A DNA stretch of 64,000 bases from PALSA-612 sp963846915 (GCA_963846915.1 CAWJXV010000005.1:124001-188000); one strand, 5' to 3'. Positions 52,724 through 61,741 are shown, numbered from the stretch's first letter. Made by a program: numbers and translations. Notes: generated from the sequence alone by a model not told the origin.

Positions 52724-53356
52724 CTAGGAGCCCTGCCCGATCCACTCCTCGCCGCCCTCGTACACCTCCTTCTTCCAGAGCGGCACGATCTCCTTGAGCC
52801 GGTCGATCGCGTCCTTGCAGGCGGCGAGCGCGTCGGCCCGGTGCCGGGCGGAGACGGCGATGACGACCGAGATGCCGCCGATGTCGACGCGGCCGGTGCG
52901 ATGCGCAATCGCGACCTCGCACAGGTGGTAGCGCTGCTTCAGCTCGTCGGCCAGCTCAGCCATGACCTTCTCGGCCATGCCGCCGTACGCCTCGTACTCG
53001 AGGTGGTGGACCGTGCGATCTCTCGACCGGCGCCGCGTCGTCCCGATGAAGGAGGCAACCGCCCCCGCCTGGTCGTTGCGAGCCTCCTCGATCACCGCGG
53101 CTGGGTCGAGCGGCTCGCTGCTGAGCGTGAAGGCGCCGCCCGAGACCGGAGGGATGAGCGCCACCTCGTCGCCGTCCGCGAGCGGCCGGCCCTTCTGGGC
53201 GTATTCGAGGTTGACCGCGTACAGCAGACCCGGCGGCTCGTCGCCGAGGCCCAGCGCGCTCCAGACGTCACCGACGACTCCGACACCGTCCAGATCGCGC
53301 TCCGACCAGCCGGCCCGCTCGCGGAGCCCCGCAAACAGCTTCACGGTCACCTTCAC
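52724..53356 (-). CDS. moaX: Fused molybdopterin synthase MoaD-MoaE
   Basis: It encodes 210 residues from a GTG at 53356. Residues 1-76 are MoaD-like (VTVKLFAGLRERAGWSERDL, then GDEVALIPPVSGG). The rest is MoaE-like (GAVASFIGTTRRRSRDRTVH, LEYEAYGGMAEKVM, IAHRTGRVDIGGISVVIAVS, PLWKKEVYEGGEEWIGQ). The sulfur-carrying Gly-Gly of MoaD is internal (SGG followed by AFTL), as in mycobacterial MoaX, which must be cut after the Gly pair to work. It makes molybdopterin from precursor Z. No other moa genes are nearby. Confidence 0.9.
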   Translation of the reverse strand: MKVTVKLFAGLRERAGWSERDLDGVGVVGDVWSALGLGDEPPGLLYAVNLEYAQKGRPLADGDEVALIPPVSGGAFTLSSEPLDPAAVIEEARNDQAGAVASFIGTTRRRSRDRTVHHLEYEAYGGMAEKVMAELADELKQRYHLCEVAIAHRTGRVDIGGISVVIAVSARHRADALAACKDAIDRLKEIVPLWKKEVYEGGEEWIGQGS

Positions 53357-53378
53357 GATGCAAGCGTACGATCTGGGC

Positions 53379-54971
53379 GTGGCGACGAGCGAGAACGAGC
53401 GCGTGACCGACTCCGGCATCGAGATCGAGCCCGTCTACACGGCCGACGACATCGCCGGCCTCGAGCTCGAGCCGCCGGGCGAGTACCCGTTCACGCGCGG
53501 GCCGTACGCGACCATGTACCGAGGGCGCCCGTGGACGATCCGGCAGTACGCCGGCTTCGGCTCGGCCGAGGAGACGAACGAGCGCTTCCGCTATCTCCTC
53601 GACCGCGGCCAGACGGGGCTCTCGATCGCGTTCGACCTCCCGACACAGCTCGGCTACGACTCGGACGATCCGCTGGCCGCGGGTGAGGTCGGTCGGACCG
53701 GCGTCGCCATCGACTCGATCGAGGACATGCGAATCGTCCTCCACGGCATGCCCCTCGACCGCGTGTCGACGTCGATGACGATCAACGCGCCGGCGTCGCT
53801 GCTCCTCGTGCTCTACGAGCTCGTCGCCGAGGAGCAGGGCGTCCCGGGGTCGGCGCTCCGCGGCACGGTGCAGAACGACATCCTCAAGGAGTACATCGCC
53901 CGCGGGAACTACATCTTCCCGCCGCGACCGTCGATGCGGATCACGACCGACGTCTTCACCTACTGCGCGGAGCGGCTGCCGCACTGGAACACGATCTCGA
54001 TCTCCGGCTACCACATCCGCGAGGCGGGCTCGACCGCAGTCCAGGAGGTCGCGTTCACGCTCGCCAACGGCATCGCGTACTGCCGCGCGGCGGTCGATGC
54101 GGGTCTCTCTCCGGACCTCTTCGGCGAGCGGCTCTCCTTCTTCTTCAACGCGCACAACCACTTCTTCCAGGAGGTGGCGAAGTACCGCGCGGCGCGCCGG
54201 CTCTGGGCGCGGATCATGCGGGAGCGGTTCGGTGCCACCAACCCGCACGCGTGCGCGCTCCGCTTCCACGCCCAGACGGGCGGTTCGACGCTGACGGCGC
54301 AGCAGCCCGAGAACAACGTGGTGCGGGTGGCGATCCAGGCGCTCTCCGCGGCCTGCGGCGGTGCGCAGTCCCTGCACACGAACGGGTTCGACGAGGCGCT
54401 CGCGCTGCCGAGCGAGCGGGCGGCACGGATCGCGCTCCGCACGCAGCAGGTGCTCCAGCACGAGGCAGGGGCGACCGACACCGCCGACCCGCTCGGCGGC
54501 GCCTACTTCGTTGAGGCGCTCACGGCCGAGATCGAGGAGCGCGCCCTCGAGCTGATCGACAGGATCGAGGAACTCGGCGGCGCCGTGGCCGCGGTGGAGC
54601 AGGGCTTCGTGCAGCACGAGATCGAGGAAGCCGCGTTTCGGTACGCCCAGGAGGTCGAAAGCGGCGAGCGTGTGATCGTCGGCGTCAACGCGTTCACGGA
54701 GGACGACAGCGGCCAGGTCGACCTGCAGCGGATCGACCCCGAGATCGAGCGCCGCCAGTTCGCGCGCACGGCTCGAGTCCGCGCCGAGCGCGACGGTGCT
54801 GCCGCGGAGCGGGCGCTCGCGGATGTTCGCGCGGCCGCGGAAGGCACGACCAACCTGCTCGTGCCGATGCGCGAAGCGCTCCGCGCCCGCTGCACGGTCG
54901 GCGAGATCTGCGGCACCCTCCGTGAGCTGTACGGCACGTACGACTCGCACCGTCCCGAGCCGAGCTTCTGA
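53379..54971 (+). CDS. Methylmalonyl-CoA-mutase-type acyl-CoA mutase, large subunit
   Basis: It encodes about 530 residues. The mutase barrel has TRGPYATMYRGRPWTIRQYA, GLSIAFDLPTQLGYDSDDPL, SMTINAPASLLLVLYELVAE, RGTVQNDILKEYIARGNYIF and the end segment EGTTNLLVPMREALRARCTV. There is no C-terminal cobalamin-binding domain, so a separate small subunit is needed and is not in this window. Substrate may be methylmalonyl- or isobutyryl-CoA-like. The GTG at 53379 is chosen because the ATG at 53358 nearly touches the divergent moaX start. A TACGAT box at 53366-53371 would make the message leaderless. Confidence 0.88.
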   Translation: MATSENERVTDSGIEIEPVYTADDIAGLELEPPGEYPFTRGPYATMYRGRPWTIRQYAGFGSAEETNERFRYLLDRGQTGLSIAFDLPTQLGYDSDDPLAAGEVGRTGVAIDSIEDMRIVLHGMPLDRVSTSMTINAPASLLLVLYELVAEEQGVPGSALRGTVQNDILKEYIARGNYIFPPRPSMRITTDVFTYCAERLPHWNTISISGYHIREAGSTAVQEVAFTLANGIAYCRAAVDAGLSPDLFGERLSFFFNAHNHFFQEVAKYRAARRLWARIMRERFGATNPHACALRFHAQTGGSTLTAQQPENNVVRVAIQALSAACGGAQSLHTNGFDEALALPSERAARIALRTQQVLQHEAGATDTADPLGGAYFVEALTAEIEERALELIDRIEELGGAVAAVEQGFVQHEIEEAAFRYAQEVESGERVIVGVNAFTEDDSGQVDLQRIDPEIERRQFARTARVRAERDGAAAERALADVRAAAEGTTNLLVPMREALRARCTVGEICGTLRELYGTYDSHRPEPSF

Positions 54972-55112
54972 GCTCCCGGCGCGCGTTCCACGGCCGCTCT
55001 TTGCGCCCTCTGGTCGGGGCACCCCGGCCCACCACCCACGTTCGATCGTAACGCGAAATTTCGCACGCGTGTGTGACCCGACCGTGCCGATTCCGTCACG
55101 ATTGCTCCACAG

Positions 55113-56117
55113 GTGCGGATCCTGCTCGTCTCCCAGATGTACCCCGGCCCGAACGATCCCGATCTGGGGACGTTCGTCGCCCAGGTCGAGCGCGCGCTCG
55201 TCGCGCGGGGTCACGAGATCGCTCTGGCAGTCCTCGACACTCGCGCGGGCGGAAGGGCTAGGTACTCGACGCTCGCGAGCCGAGCCGCCCGCACCGCTCG
55301 CACCTTCCGGCCGGACGTCGTCTACGCGCACTTCCTCGTCCCCGCGGGGCTGATCGCCGCGCTCTCGTCACGCGCGCCGCTCGTCGTCACCGCTCACGGC
55401 CAGGACGTCCGCAACGTCGGCGCGATCCCGGGTGTAGGAGCCGCGACCCGCTACGTCGTGCGGCGCGCCACGACCGTGATCGCGGTCTCCGACTACCTAC
55501 GGCGCGAGCTCGAAGCCCGCGCGCCTGACGCATGCGGCAAGACCGAGGTGATCGACTCCGGCGTCGACCTCGAGCACTTCAGGCTCCAGCCCGCGCGGGA
55601 GGACGGAGCCGGCGGGCCGGCATTCCTGTGCGTCGGGGGCCTGACCGAGCGGAAGAACGTCGTCCGGCTGGCCGACGCGTTCGAGCTGGTGGGCGACGGG
55701 ACGCTGACGTTCGCGGGCGAAGGACCGCTCCGAGGGCAGCTCGAGGGCAGGCCGGGAGTGACGCTCCTCGGAAGCGTCCCACAGGGCCGGATCCCGGCGC
55801 TCCTCGCGGCGAGCGACGTTCTCTGCCAGCCGAGCCTCGTCGAGCCGTTCGGCCAGGCGCTCCTCGAGGCAATGGCCTGCGGGCGGCCGGTCGTGGCGAC
55901 CTCGGTCGGCGGGCCGCCGGAGTTCGTGCCGCCCGAGGGTGGTGTCCTGATCGACCCGCTCGACGTCCCTGCGCTTGCCGAGGCGATGCGCGCGGCGGCG
56001 CGACTCCCGCGGCCGAACCAGGCGGCCCGCGCCGCGGCCGAGCTCCACGACGTGCGGATCCAGGCCGAGCGGATCGAGGCCGTGCTGGAGCGGGCGGCCC
56101 GAGCCGCCCGCTCCTAG
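55113..56117 (+). CDS. GT4-family glycosyltransferase
   Basis: It encodes 334 residues from a GTG. It is a GT-B fold enzyme: the N-terminal domain begins RILLVSQMYPGPNDPDLGTF with HGQDV in the acceptor region, and the C-terminal domain has FLCVGGLTERKNVVRLADAF. The E-x7-E motif is in CQPSLVEPFGQALLEAMACG, followed by VVATSVGGPPEFV. It transfers a sugar from a nucleotide donor to an envelope lipid or polysaccharide; the exact donor is unknown. It is convergent with the aquaporin gene. Confidence 0.9.
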   Translation: MRILLVSQMYPGPNDPDLGTFVAQVERALVARGHEIALAVLDTRAGGRARYSTLASRAARTARTFRPDVVYAHFLVPAGLIAALSSRAPLVVTAHGQDVRNVGAIPGVGAATRYVVRRATTVIAVSDYLRRELEARAPDACGKTEVIDSGVDLEHFRLQPAREDGAGGPAFLCVGGLTERKNVVRLADAFELVGDGTLTFAGEGPLRGQLEGRPGVTLLGSVPQGRIPALLAASDVLCQPSLVEPFGQALLEAMACGRPVVATSVGGPPEFVPPEGGVLIDPLDVPALAEAMRAAARLPRPNQAARAAAELHDVRIQAERIEAVLERAARAARS

Positions 56118-56133
56118 GGGCGCAGGGGAGCGC

Positions 56134-56896
56134 CTAGCTGGTTGCCGCCGGGGGCTCGGTGCTCGGCTGCTTCGGGTCGCGGCGGAGGGCCTTCATGTCG
56201 TCGCTGAGATCCGTGCCTCCCTTGATCACGATCGAGTAGATCAGCCACCCGATGATCGCTCCGGCCCCGGGGCCGACGACGTAGATCCAGAATCCGTGCC
56301 ACTGATCGCCCACGAGGGCAGGTCCGAGCGACCGCGCCGGGTTCACCGACGATCCGCTGAACGGGATGATTGCGAAGTGGATCGCGATCAGCGTGAGCGG
56401 GATCGAGATCAGAGCGCTCCCGCCGAACCTGTCGCTCTTCGTCGAGTGCAGGATCACCAGGACGAAGATCGCGCTGAACGTGATCTCGAGGAACAGCGCA
56501 GGCCCGTATCCGGCGGTTGGATACGTCGCGGTGGCCTTGACGAGGTCGTGGTTGAACGGGACCAGCAGCAGGAGCGACGCCATGATCGCTCCGGCGAACT
56601 GGAAGATCCAGTACCCGAGCAGATCCTCGAACGACAGTCTGCGGTCGAGGAAGAGCCCGAGCGAGACGGCCGGATTGAAGTGCCCGCCGGAGATCTCGGC
56701 GAACATGTAGAGCGCCGCCAACAGGGACAGGCCGAACGCCGAACGGCACGATCAGCTCGACGGCGTTCAAGCCGGTCCCCGTTCCGTACGGGAAGGCCTG
56801 CACGACGTTCAGCGCCGCGATGATCGCGGTCGATCCCCCGGCGACGAGGACGAACGTGCCGAACAGTTCGGCCAGATACCGTTGCCATTGCTTCAC
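56134..56896 (-). CDS. Aquaporin/MIP family channel (one frame change near 56737)
   Basis: The GTG start at 56896 has GGAGGGAGT upstream. About 250 residues with six helices carry both NPA boxes: GGHFNPAVSLG and SSVNPARSLGPAL. Helix 1 is LAELFGTFVLVAGGSTAIIA. Near 56737 one extra G moves the frame. Without it the sequence reads IVPFGFGLSLLAALYMFAEI, the normal second helix. It passes water or small solutes such as glycerol. Either a sequence error or an early frameshift that would abolish function. Confidence 0.85.
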
Positions 56897-56967
56897 TCGC
56901 GGACTCCCTCCATGACGCGGGACGGTTCGAGCGAAGCGTGGCAGCGCGACCGGATGGAACGGGCGAA

Positions 56968-57174
56968 TCAGCCGTCGGGCGCGGAGAGCCGGTCGAGATC
57001 AGCGAGGCGAACCTCGACGAGAGGCCCGACCGCGTCCTCGAGTCCGGCCTCGCGTGCGAGCGCCAGCGCCTGCTCGTAGCTCTCGCGCACCTTCTCGACG
57101 CCGACGCCCTGCTTCAGCCGGTTGTCGCCGGTGACGAGCAGATGCTGGATGCGCTCGCGGAAGTCGTCGGTCAA
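56968..57174 (-). CDS. Small helical protein of unknown function
   Basis: It encodes 68 residues from a TTG at 57174. It is charged and helical: DDFRERIQHLLVTGDNRLKQ, then EKVRESYEQALALAREAGLE, resembling a TPR-like helix pair. No membrane segment is seen. It stands head-to-head with secG, with 23 nt between the starts, so promoter space is very small. I do not recognise a named family. Confidence 0.55.
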   Translation of the reverse strand: MTDDFRERIQHLLVTGDNRLKQGVGVEKVRESYEQALALAREAGLEDAVGPLVEVRLADLDRLSAPDG

Positions 57175-57197
57175 GGCTCCGGTACTCTAGGCACGCG

Positions 57198-57419
57198 ATG
57201 TTGCAAGTGCTCGCCGTCTGGCACGTTCTCGTCTCGTTCGCCCTGATCGGGCTGATCCTGATGCACTCGGGACGCGACTCGGGCTTCGGCGGGATGGGCT
57301 TCACGCCCGCGTCCCAGGGAGGAACGCACATCGTCGAGCGCAACCTGACGCGGCTCACGCTCGTCGTCGCGACGGTCTTCTTCGTGGACACGATCGGGCT
57401 CTACCAGCTCCTCAAGTAA
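57198..57419 (+). CDS. secG: Preprotein translocase subunit SecG
   Basis: It encodes 73 residues. Two membrane helices (LAVWHVLVSFALIGLILMHS and LTLVVATVFFVDTIGLYQLL) flank the conserved Gly-rich loop GRDSGFGGMGF and ERNLTR. This is the full SecG pattern. It aids SecYEG protein export. It lies just upstream of the tRNA-Leu gene. Confidence 0.85.
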   Translation: MLQVLAVWHVLVSFALIGLILMHSGRDSGFGGMGFTPASQGGTHIVERNLTRLTLVVATVFFVDTIGLYQLLK

Positions 57420-57463
57420 GTCCGGCCGCCGCGTAGCCCGTCGCTAGAATCCCTCCCGCACCG

Positions 57464-57548
<85 letters not shown>

Positions 57549-57557
57549 CTTCTGACT

Positions 57558-57597
57558 GGACGGCGGCGGGGCGGGAGCCTCGCCCTTGACGCCGTCC
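57558..57597 (+). terminator. Composite hairpin between tRNA-Leu and lexA
   Basis: GGACGGCG (57558-57565) pairs with CGCCGTCC (57590-57597), and an inner GGGCG/CGCCC stem is possible. There is no T-tract. It likely ends the tRNA transcript, and its right arm overlaps the lexA -35 box. Confidence 0.5.
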
Positions 57598-57614
57598 GGG
57601 CTCCTCGCTAGCCT
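57586..57614 (+). promoter_or_regulatory. lexA promoter TTGACG-N17-TAGCCT
   Basis: The -35 TTGACG (57586-57591) and -10 TAGCCT (57609-57614) have 17-bp spacing. The transcription start would fall near 57621, inside the SOS box that follows, giving direct repression by LexA. Confidence 0.65.
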
Positions 57615-57617
57615 GAT

Positions 57618-57631
57618 CGAACACATGTTCG
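57618..57631. promoter_or_regulatory. SOS box CGAACACATGTTCG
   Basis: It is an exact match to the Gram-positive LexA box CGAAC-N4-GTTCG. It sits just after the lexA -10 box and 15 nt before the GTG start, so LexA controls its own gene. Confidence 0.9.
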
Positions 57632-57645
57632 CCGAAAGGAGCGAG

Positions 57646-58272
57646 GTGCTCACCCCGAGACAGCGACAGATCTGGGACTACGTGGTCGACTACGTCGACG
57701 GGCACGGCTACCCGCCGACGGTGCGGGAGATCGGTGAAGCGGTCGGTCTCGCGTCTCCCTCGACCGTGCACGCGCACCTCGCGAACCTCGAGCGCGCCGG
57801 CCTGCTTCGACGCGACCCGACGAAGCCGCGCGCCCTGGAGCTCATCGGGCGCGAGCGCAGCGGCGCGTCCCGGCCGACGCCCGAGACCCATGTGCTCCCG
57901 GTTCTGGGCCAGATCGCGGCCGGCGGGCCGCTGCTCGCCGAGCAGTCGATCGAGGGCTACCTCGGCGTGCCCGAGCCCCTCGCGCGGGGCGGCGACGAGT
58001 TCATCCTTCGCGTTCAAGGCGAGTCGATGGTCAATGCCGGCATCCTCGACGGCGACTACGTCGTCGTCCGCAGGCAGCAGGACGCTCAGAACGGCGACAT
58101 CGTCGCGGCGCTCGCCGGCGAGGACGACATCGCCGACGAGGCGACCGTGAAGCGCTTCTTCCGCGAGTCGGGCCGGATCCGTCTGCAGCCCGAGAACGAT
58201 GCGCTCGAGCCGATCTACGCCCCGCACGTGCAGATCCTCGGCAAGGTCATCGGCGTCTTCCGGAGGCTTTGA
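57646..58272 (+). CDS. lexA: LexA repressor
   Basis: It encodes 208 residues from the GTG at 57646, which has AAAGGAG upstream; the ATG within the SOS box is less likely. The winged-helix DNA-binding domain is TPRQRQIWDYVVDYVDGHGY, with recognition region YPPTVREIGEAVGLASPSTV. The self-cleavage site is Ala92-Gly93 (GQIAAGGP), the catalytic Ser127 is in GESMVNAG, and Lys169 is in EATVKRFF. It represses DNA-damage genes until RecA triggers cleavage. Its stop overlaps the start of the zinc-ribbon gene. Confidence 0.95.
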   Translation: MLTPRQRQIWDYVVDYVDGHGYPPTVREIGEAVGLASPSTVHAHLANLERAGLLRRDPTKPRALELIGRERSGASRPTPETHVLPVLGQIAAGGPLLAEQSIEGYLGVPEPLARGGDEFILRVQGESMVNAGILDGDYVVVRRQQDAQNGDIVAALAGEDDIADEATVKRFFRESGRIRLQPENDALEPIYAPHVQILGKVIGVFRRL

Positions 58273-58445
58273 TGGGAGCCCTCGTCGAGCTGAACCGGTC
58301 GCTCGACCAGGAGCTGTATGCCCTCGTCCGCGGCGCCAGCCTCGAATGCCTGGTCTGCGGCGAGTTCGTCCTGCGGTTGCCGGACGCGTCGATCTTCTGC
58401 CCCGAGTGCGGCTGCGCGCTGGGGATGGAAGCCGCCGCCGCGGGC

Positions 58446-58451
58446 TACAAT
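58446..58451 (+). promoter_or_regulatory. rnpB promoter -10 box TACAAT
   Basis: TACAAT lies 7 nt before the 5' end of the RNase P RNA predicted by the P1 stem (58458). The -35 region (near 58423-58428) is poor. The box is inside the coding sequence of the zinc-ribbon gene. Confidence 0.6.
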
Positions 58452-58457
58452 CAGGAC

Positions 58458-58810
<353 letters not shown>

Positions 58811-58814
58811 TACC

Positions 58815-58840
58815 ACGAAGCCCCCGCAAGGGGGCTTCGT
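58815..58840. terminator. Two-way terminator after rnpB
   Basis: ACGAAGCCCCC pairs exactly with GGGGGCTTCGT around a GCAA tetraloop. It lies between rnpB and the stop of the convergent VOC gene, so it can serve both strands. Confidence 0.85.
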
Positions 58841-59334
58841 CACACCGGGACGTAGTTCTCGGCCTCGTCGAGGATGCCCCGGAGGTCCGCGGGCCTCGTG
58901 TACATCGTCAGGCCGCCGTTCTCGTCTCGCGGCCATTCGTCCCGCGGCCGGTCGCGGTAGAGCTCGACGCCGTTGTGATCGGGGTCGCGGAGGTAGAGCG
59001 CCTCGCTGACGCCGTGGTCGGAGGCGCCGTCGAGCCGGATGCCGGCCTGGCCGAGCCGCCGGAGCGCGTCGCCCAGGGCCGCGCGGCTCGGATAGCGGAT
59101 GGCCACGTGATACAGGCCGGTTGTCCCCGGTGGCGGCGGCGGGCCTCCTTTCGACTCCCAGGTGTTCAGCCCGATGTGATGGTGATAGCCGCCGGCGGAG
59201 ATGAACGCCGCCTGGTCACCCATGCGTGTCTGAAGCTCGAAGCCGAGGACGCCGCAGTAGAAGTCCAGGGATCGGTCGATGTCCGCAACCTTGAGATGGA
59301 CGTGTCCGATGGTCACGCCGGGATCGATGCTCAT
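58840..59334 (-). CDS. VOC-family dioxygenase-like protein (CatE type)
   Basis: It encodes 164 residues. The vicinal-oxygen-chelate fold has a first metal His in IGHVHLKVADIDRSLDFYCG, a His-rich strand GGYHHHIGLNTWESKG, LYHVAIRYPSRAALGDALRR, and the Glu-containing end LRDPDHNGVELYRDRPRDEW. This is close to catechol-2,3-dioxygenase-like CatE proteins, though the substrate is unknown. The ATG overlaps the stop of the HDAC-like gene (ATGA), making it the last gene of a four-gene overlapping operon. Confidence 0.88.
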   Translation of the reverse strand: MSIDPGVTIGHVHLKVADIDRSLDFYCGVLGFELQTRMGDQAAFISAGGYHHHIGLNTWESKGGPPPPPGTTGLYHVAIRYPSRAALGDALRRLGQAGIRLDGASDHGVSEALYLRDPDHNGVELYRDRPRDEWPRDENGGLTMYTRPADLRGILDEAENYVPV

Positions 59335-60176
59335 CCGCGTCCTCCGAAGCCCTCGAGCGCGGCACCGACGAGGCCCGGCAGCGTCTCCAGGTTGTAGCCG
59401 CCCTCGAGCACTGCCGCGAGGCGAGGCGACATCGCGGCCGTCCTCCGGGCGAGCTCCCGGAAACCGTTCGCCGTCACGCTCATCCCCGCCAGCGGGTCAT
59501 CCTCGTGCGCGTCGAAGCCGGCCGACACGATCACGAGGTCGGGGCCGAAGCGGTCGAGTGCAGGCGCCACGACGTGATCGAACGTGCGCAGGTACTCCTC
59601 GTCACCCGAACCCGCGGACATGGGCACGTTCACGATCGTATCCGCCTGCTCCTGCGGCCCGCCGCTGCCCGGGTAGAACGGCCACTGGTGGAGCGAGACG
59701 AAGAGCACCGTCGGGTCGTCCCAGAAGACGTCTTGCGTGCCGTTCCCGTGATGCACGTCCCAGTCGAGGATCGCGACGCGCTCGAGCCCGAGCACGGCCT
59801 GTGCGTGTCTCGCTGCCACGGCGACGTTGCCGAAGATGCAGAAGCCCATCGCGCCTCGCGGCAGCGCGTGATGGCCGGGAGGCCGGGCAAGCGCGAAGCC
59901 GCCGATCTCGACCGCCTGGATCGCCGCCCCCGCCGACAGCAGCGCTGCCTCGAACGTCGTCTCCGACGCCGGGGTGTCCGCGTCGAGCCAGGTGGGCGCC
60001 GACACCGACCGCACGACCTCGACATAGGCCGCGTCGTGGCAGCGTTCGATCGCGTCGACCGGTGCGGCCTCGGCCTCGCGCCACTCCGGGAATGCAGCCT
60101 GCAGGACACGGAGGCGCTGCTGCGTCTCCGGATGGTGCCCGGTCGGGTGGAGCGTCGTGAAGCCGGCGTGGCTCAC
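59331..60176 (-). CDS. Histone-deacetylase-family (acetoin utilisation/acetylpolyamine type) amidohydrolase
   Basis: It encodes 281 residues from a GTG at 60176. It is a Zn-dependent deacetylase fold: substrate-channel start HPTGHHPETQQRLRVL, active-site ARPPGHHALPRGAMGFCIFG, zinc ligands in LDWDVHHGNGTQDVFWDDP and SAGFDAHEDDPLAG, and C-terminal LEGGYNLETLPG. It removes acyl groups from lysine or small amines. A GNAT/acyl-CoA ligase is encoded elsewhere in the window, so reversible acetylation is possible. It overlaps the exonuclease gene by GTGA. Confidence 0.92.
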   Translation of the reverse strand: MSHAGFTTLHPTGHHPETQQRLRVLQAAFPEWREAEAAPVDAIERCHDAAYVEVVRSVSAPTWLDADTPASETTFEAALLSAGAAIQAVEIGGFALARPPGHHALPRGAMGFCIFGNVAVAARHAQAVLGLERVAILDWDVHHGNGTQDVFWDDPTVLFVSLHQWPFYPGSGGPQEQADTIVNVPMSAGSGDEEYLRTFDHVVAPALDRFGPDLVIVSAGFDAHEDDPLAGMSVTANGFRELARRTAAMSPRLAAVLEGGYNLETLPGLVGAALEGFGGRG

Positions 60177-61030
60177 GAGCTCGATCGGGCATCAGCTCCT
60201 GAGCGCGCGAGTGTCGCTAGCCGACCGGCCAGCTGGCCGAGGCCCCACGAGTCGGCGAGTGATGACGCCTCCGCCCACGTCGGGGTTTGTTGGGCAAGGG
60301 AGGGGAGAGGGGCGGAGGCGTCGAGAGTGGCTATTCGACGGTAGAGCCGGAGTTCCTCCGCCTGCGCTTCGAATCGCCCTGCGGCCAGAGCCGCCTCGAG
60401 CGAGCCGTACTGGTTGAGCACGTCGGCGGCCGTCTTCGGGCCGACCCCGCGCGCCCCCGGAAGCTTGTCGGACGGATCGCCGCGAAGCGCGATGAAGTCG
60501 GGGACCTGCGCGGGATCGACGCCGTAGCGCTCTCTGACCTCGGCCGGCCCGATGCGGGCAAGCTCCGACACGCCGCGCACAGGCTGCAGGATCGTCGTCT
60601 GCTCCGATGCGAGCTGGAACGCGTCCCGGTCGGACGTGGCCACGGACACCGTCCCGCCGCGCTTCTCCTCGTCCTCCGCGGCTGCGGCGAGGAAGTCGTC
60701 GGCCTCGTAGCCCGCGGCCTTGGCGACGGCGAACCCGCAGGCGGCGACGAGCTCGGGCAGCATCGCGAGCTGCTCGAGCAGCGCCGCGTCGAACTGGCGC
60801 CCGGACTGGTAGGGCTCGAATGCCGTGTGCCGATAGGTCGGCTGCTCCAGCGTGTCCCAGGCGACGAGCACGGCGCGCGGACGCTCCGTATCCCACAGCC
60901 GCGTGAGCATGTTGGCGAAGCCGATGATCGCCCCCGCCGGCCGTCCGCCGGCGCGTTTCAGCGTCTTCGGCAGGCCGTGGTAGGCGCGGTGCGCGAACGA
61001 GTCGCCGTCGATGGCGAGCAGGGCACTCAC
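60173..61030 (-). CDS. Stand-alone 5'-3' exonuclease (Pol I N-terminal-like)
   Basis: It encodes 285 residues from a GTG at 61030. It resembles the 5' nuclease domain of DNA polymerase I without the polymerase: LLAIDGDSFAHRAYHGLPKT at the start, acidic cluster GYEADDFLAAAAED, TSDRDAFQL, and the helix-hairpin-helix KLPGARGVGPKTAADVLNQY. It removes RNA primers or flaps. A longer open frame running to 62845 is only the antisense of topA and plsC. It overlaps the acyltransferase gene (GTGA). Confidence 0.92.
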   Translation of the reverse strand: MSALLAIDGDSFAHRAYHGLPKTLKRAGGRPAGAIIGFANMLTRLWDTERPRAVLVAWDTLEQPTYRHTAFEPYQSGRQFDAALLEQLAMLPELVAACGFAVAKAAGYEADDFLAAAAEDEEKRGGTVSVATSDRDAFQLASEQTTILQPVRGVSELARIGPAEVRERYGVDPAQVPDFIALRGDPSDKLPGARGVGPKTAADVLNQYGSLEAALAAGRFEAQAEELRLYRRIATLDASAPLPSLAQQTPTWAEASSLADSWGLGQLAGRLATLARSGADARSSS

Positions 61031-61635
61031 AGGCTGTCGTGTAGCGACTCGATCGCGGCCATCAGCCGCTGCGTCGCCGTCTCGACGGAGTCCTTCGGCG
61101 GCAGGCCTACGAGGTCGTCGGTAGGAATCGGCGGCCCGTAGGCGACCGCGAGCTGCGGGAAGCTCAGCATCCGGTCGGTGCCCTTGATCGCTGCGGGCAC
61201 GAGGGGCACGCCCGCTGCGAGCGCGATGCGAGCCGAGCCGTGGTGCGCGCGGGGCGTGAACTTCTTCCGAAGCCCCTTCTGCCTTCGCGTGCCTTCCGGG
61301 AACATGGCCACGATCTTTCCCTGCTTGCAGAGGCTGACCGCCGTCTGGATCGCCTGGATGTCGGACTCGCCCCGTCGCACCGGGAACGCCCCACCTGCGC
61401 GCAGGAAGGGCGCGAGCACCGGGTTGAAGAGCTCCGACTTGCCCATGAAGTAGAGTTGCTGCCCGGGCCAGAGCGGGAAGCCGAGCGGCCAGGGATCCAC
61501 GTTCGACGAGTGGTTGGCGGCAAGGACGGCGCCTCCCTTCGGCACGTTCTCCGCTCCGGTCGAGCGCAGCCGGTACAGCCCGTGGAAGACCGGCCAGCTG
61601 AGGGCGGCGGCGAAGTTGTAAAAGGGCGTCGGCAC
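61027..61635 (-). CDS. 1-acyl-glycerol-3-phosphate acyltransferase-like (PlsC family)
   Basis: It encodes 202 residues. The acyltransferase motifs are NHSSNVDP (the HX4D-type catalytic motif, block I), GAFPVRRGESD (block II), FPEGTRRQKG (block III) and VPLVPAAIKG (block IV). It adds a second fatty acid to lysophosphatidate in membrane lipid synthesis. It is the first gene of the overlapping operon with exonuclease, HDAC-like and VOC genes, and divergent from topA. Confidence 0.9.
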   Translation of the reverse strand: MPTPFYNFAAALSWPVFHGLYRLRSTGAENVPKGGAVLAANHSSNVDPWPLGFPLWPGQQLYFMGKSELFNPVLAPFLRAGGAFPVRRGESDIQAIQTAVSLCKQGKIVAMFPEGTRRQKGLRKKFTPRAHHGSARIALAAGVPLVPAAIKGTDRMLSFPQLAVAYGPPIPTDDLVGLPPKDSVETATQRLMAAIESLHDSL

Positions 61636-61741
61636 TGTGTCGAGACCGTAACGAACCCGTCGCAGGCGGTAGAACCAGAACGTCGTCCTCTGGCCCTGGC
61701 GCTAACGTGTCGCGACCGCCCAGTCGGGCGGAAAAACCGAA

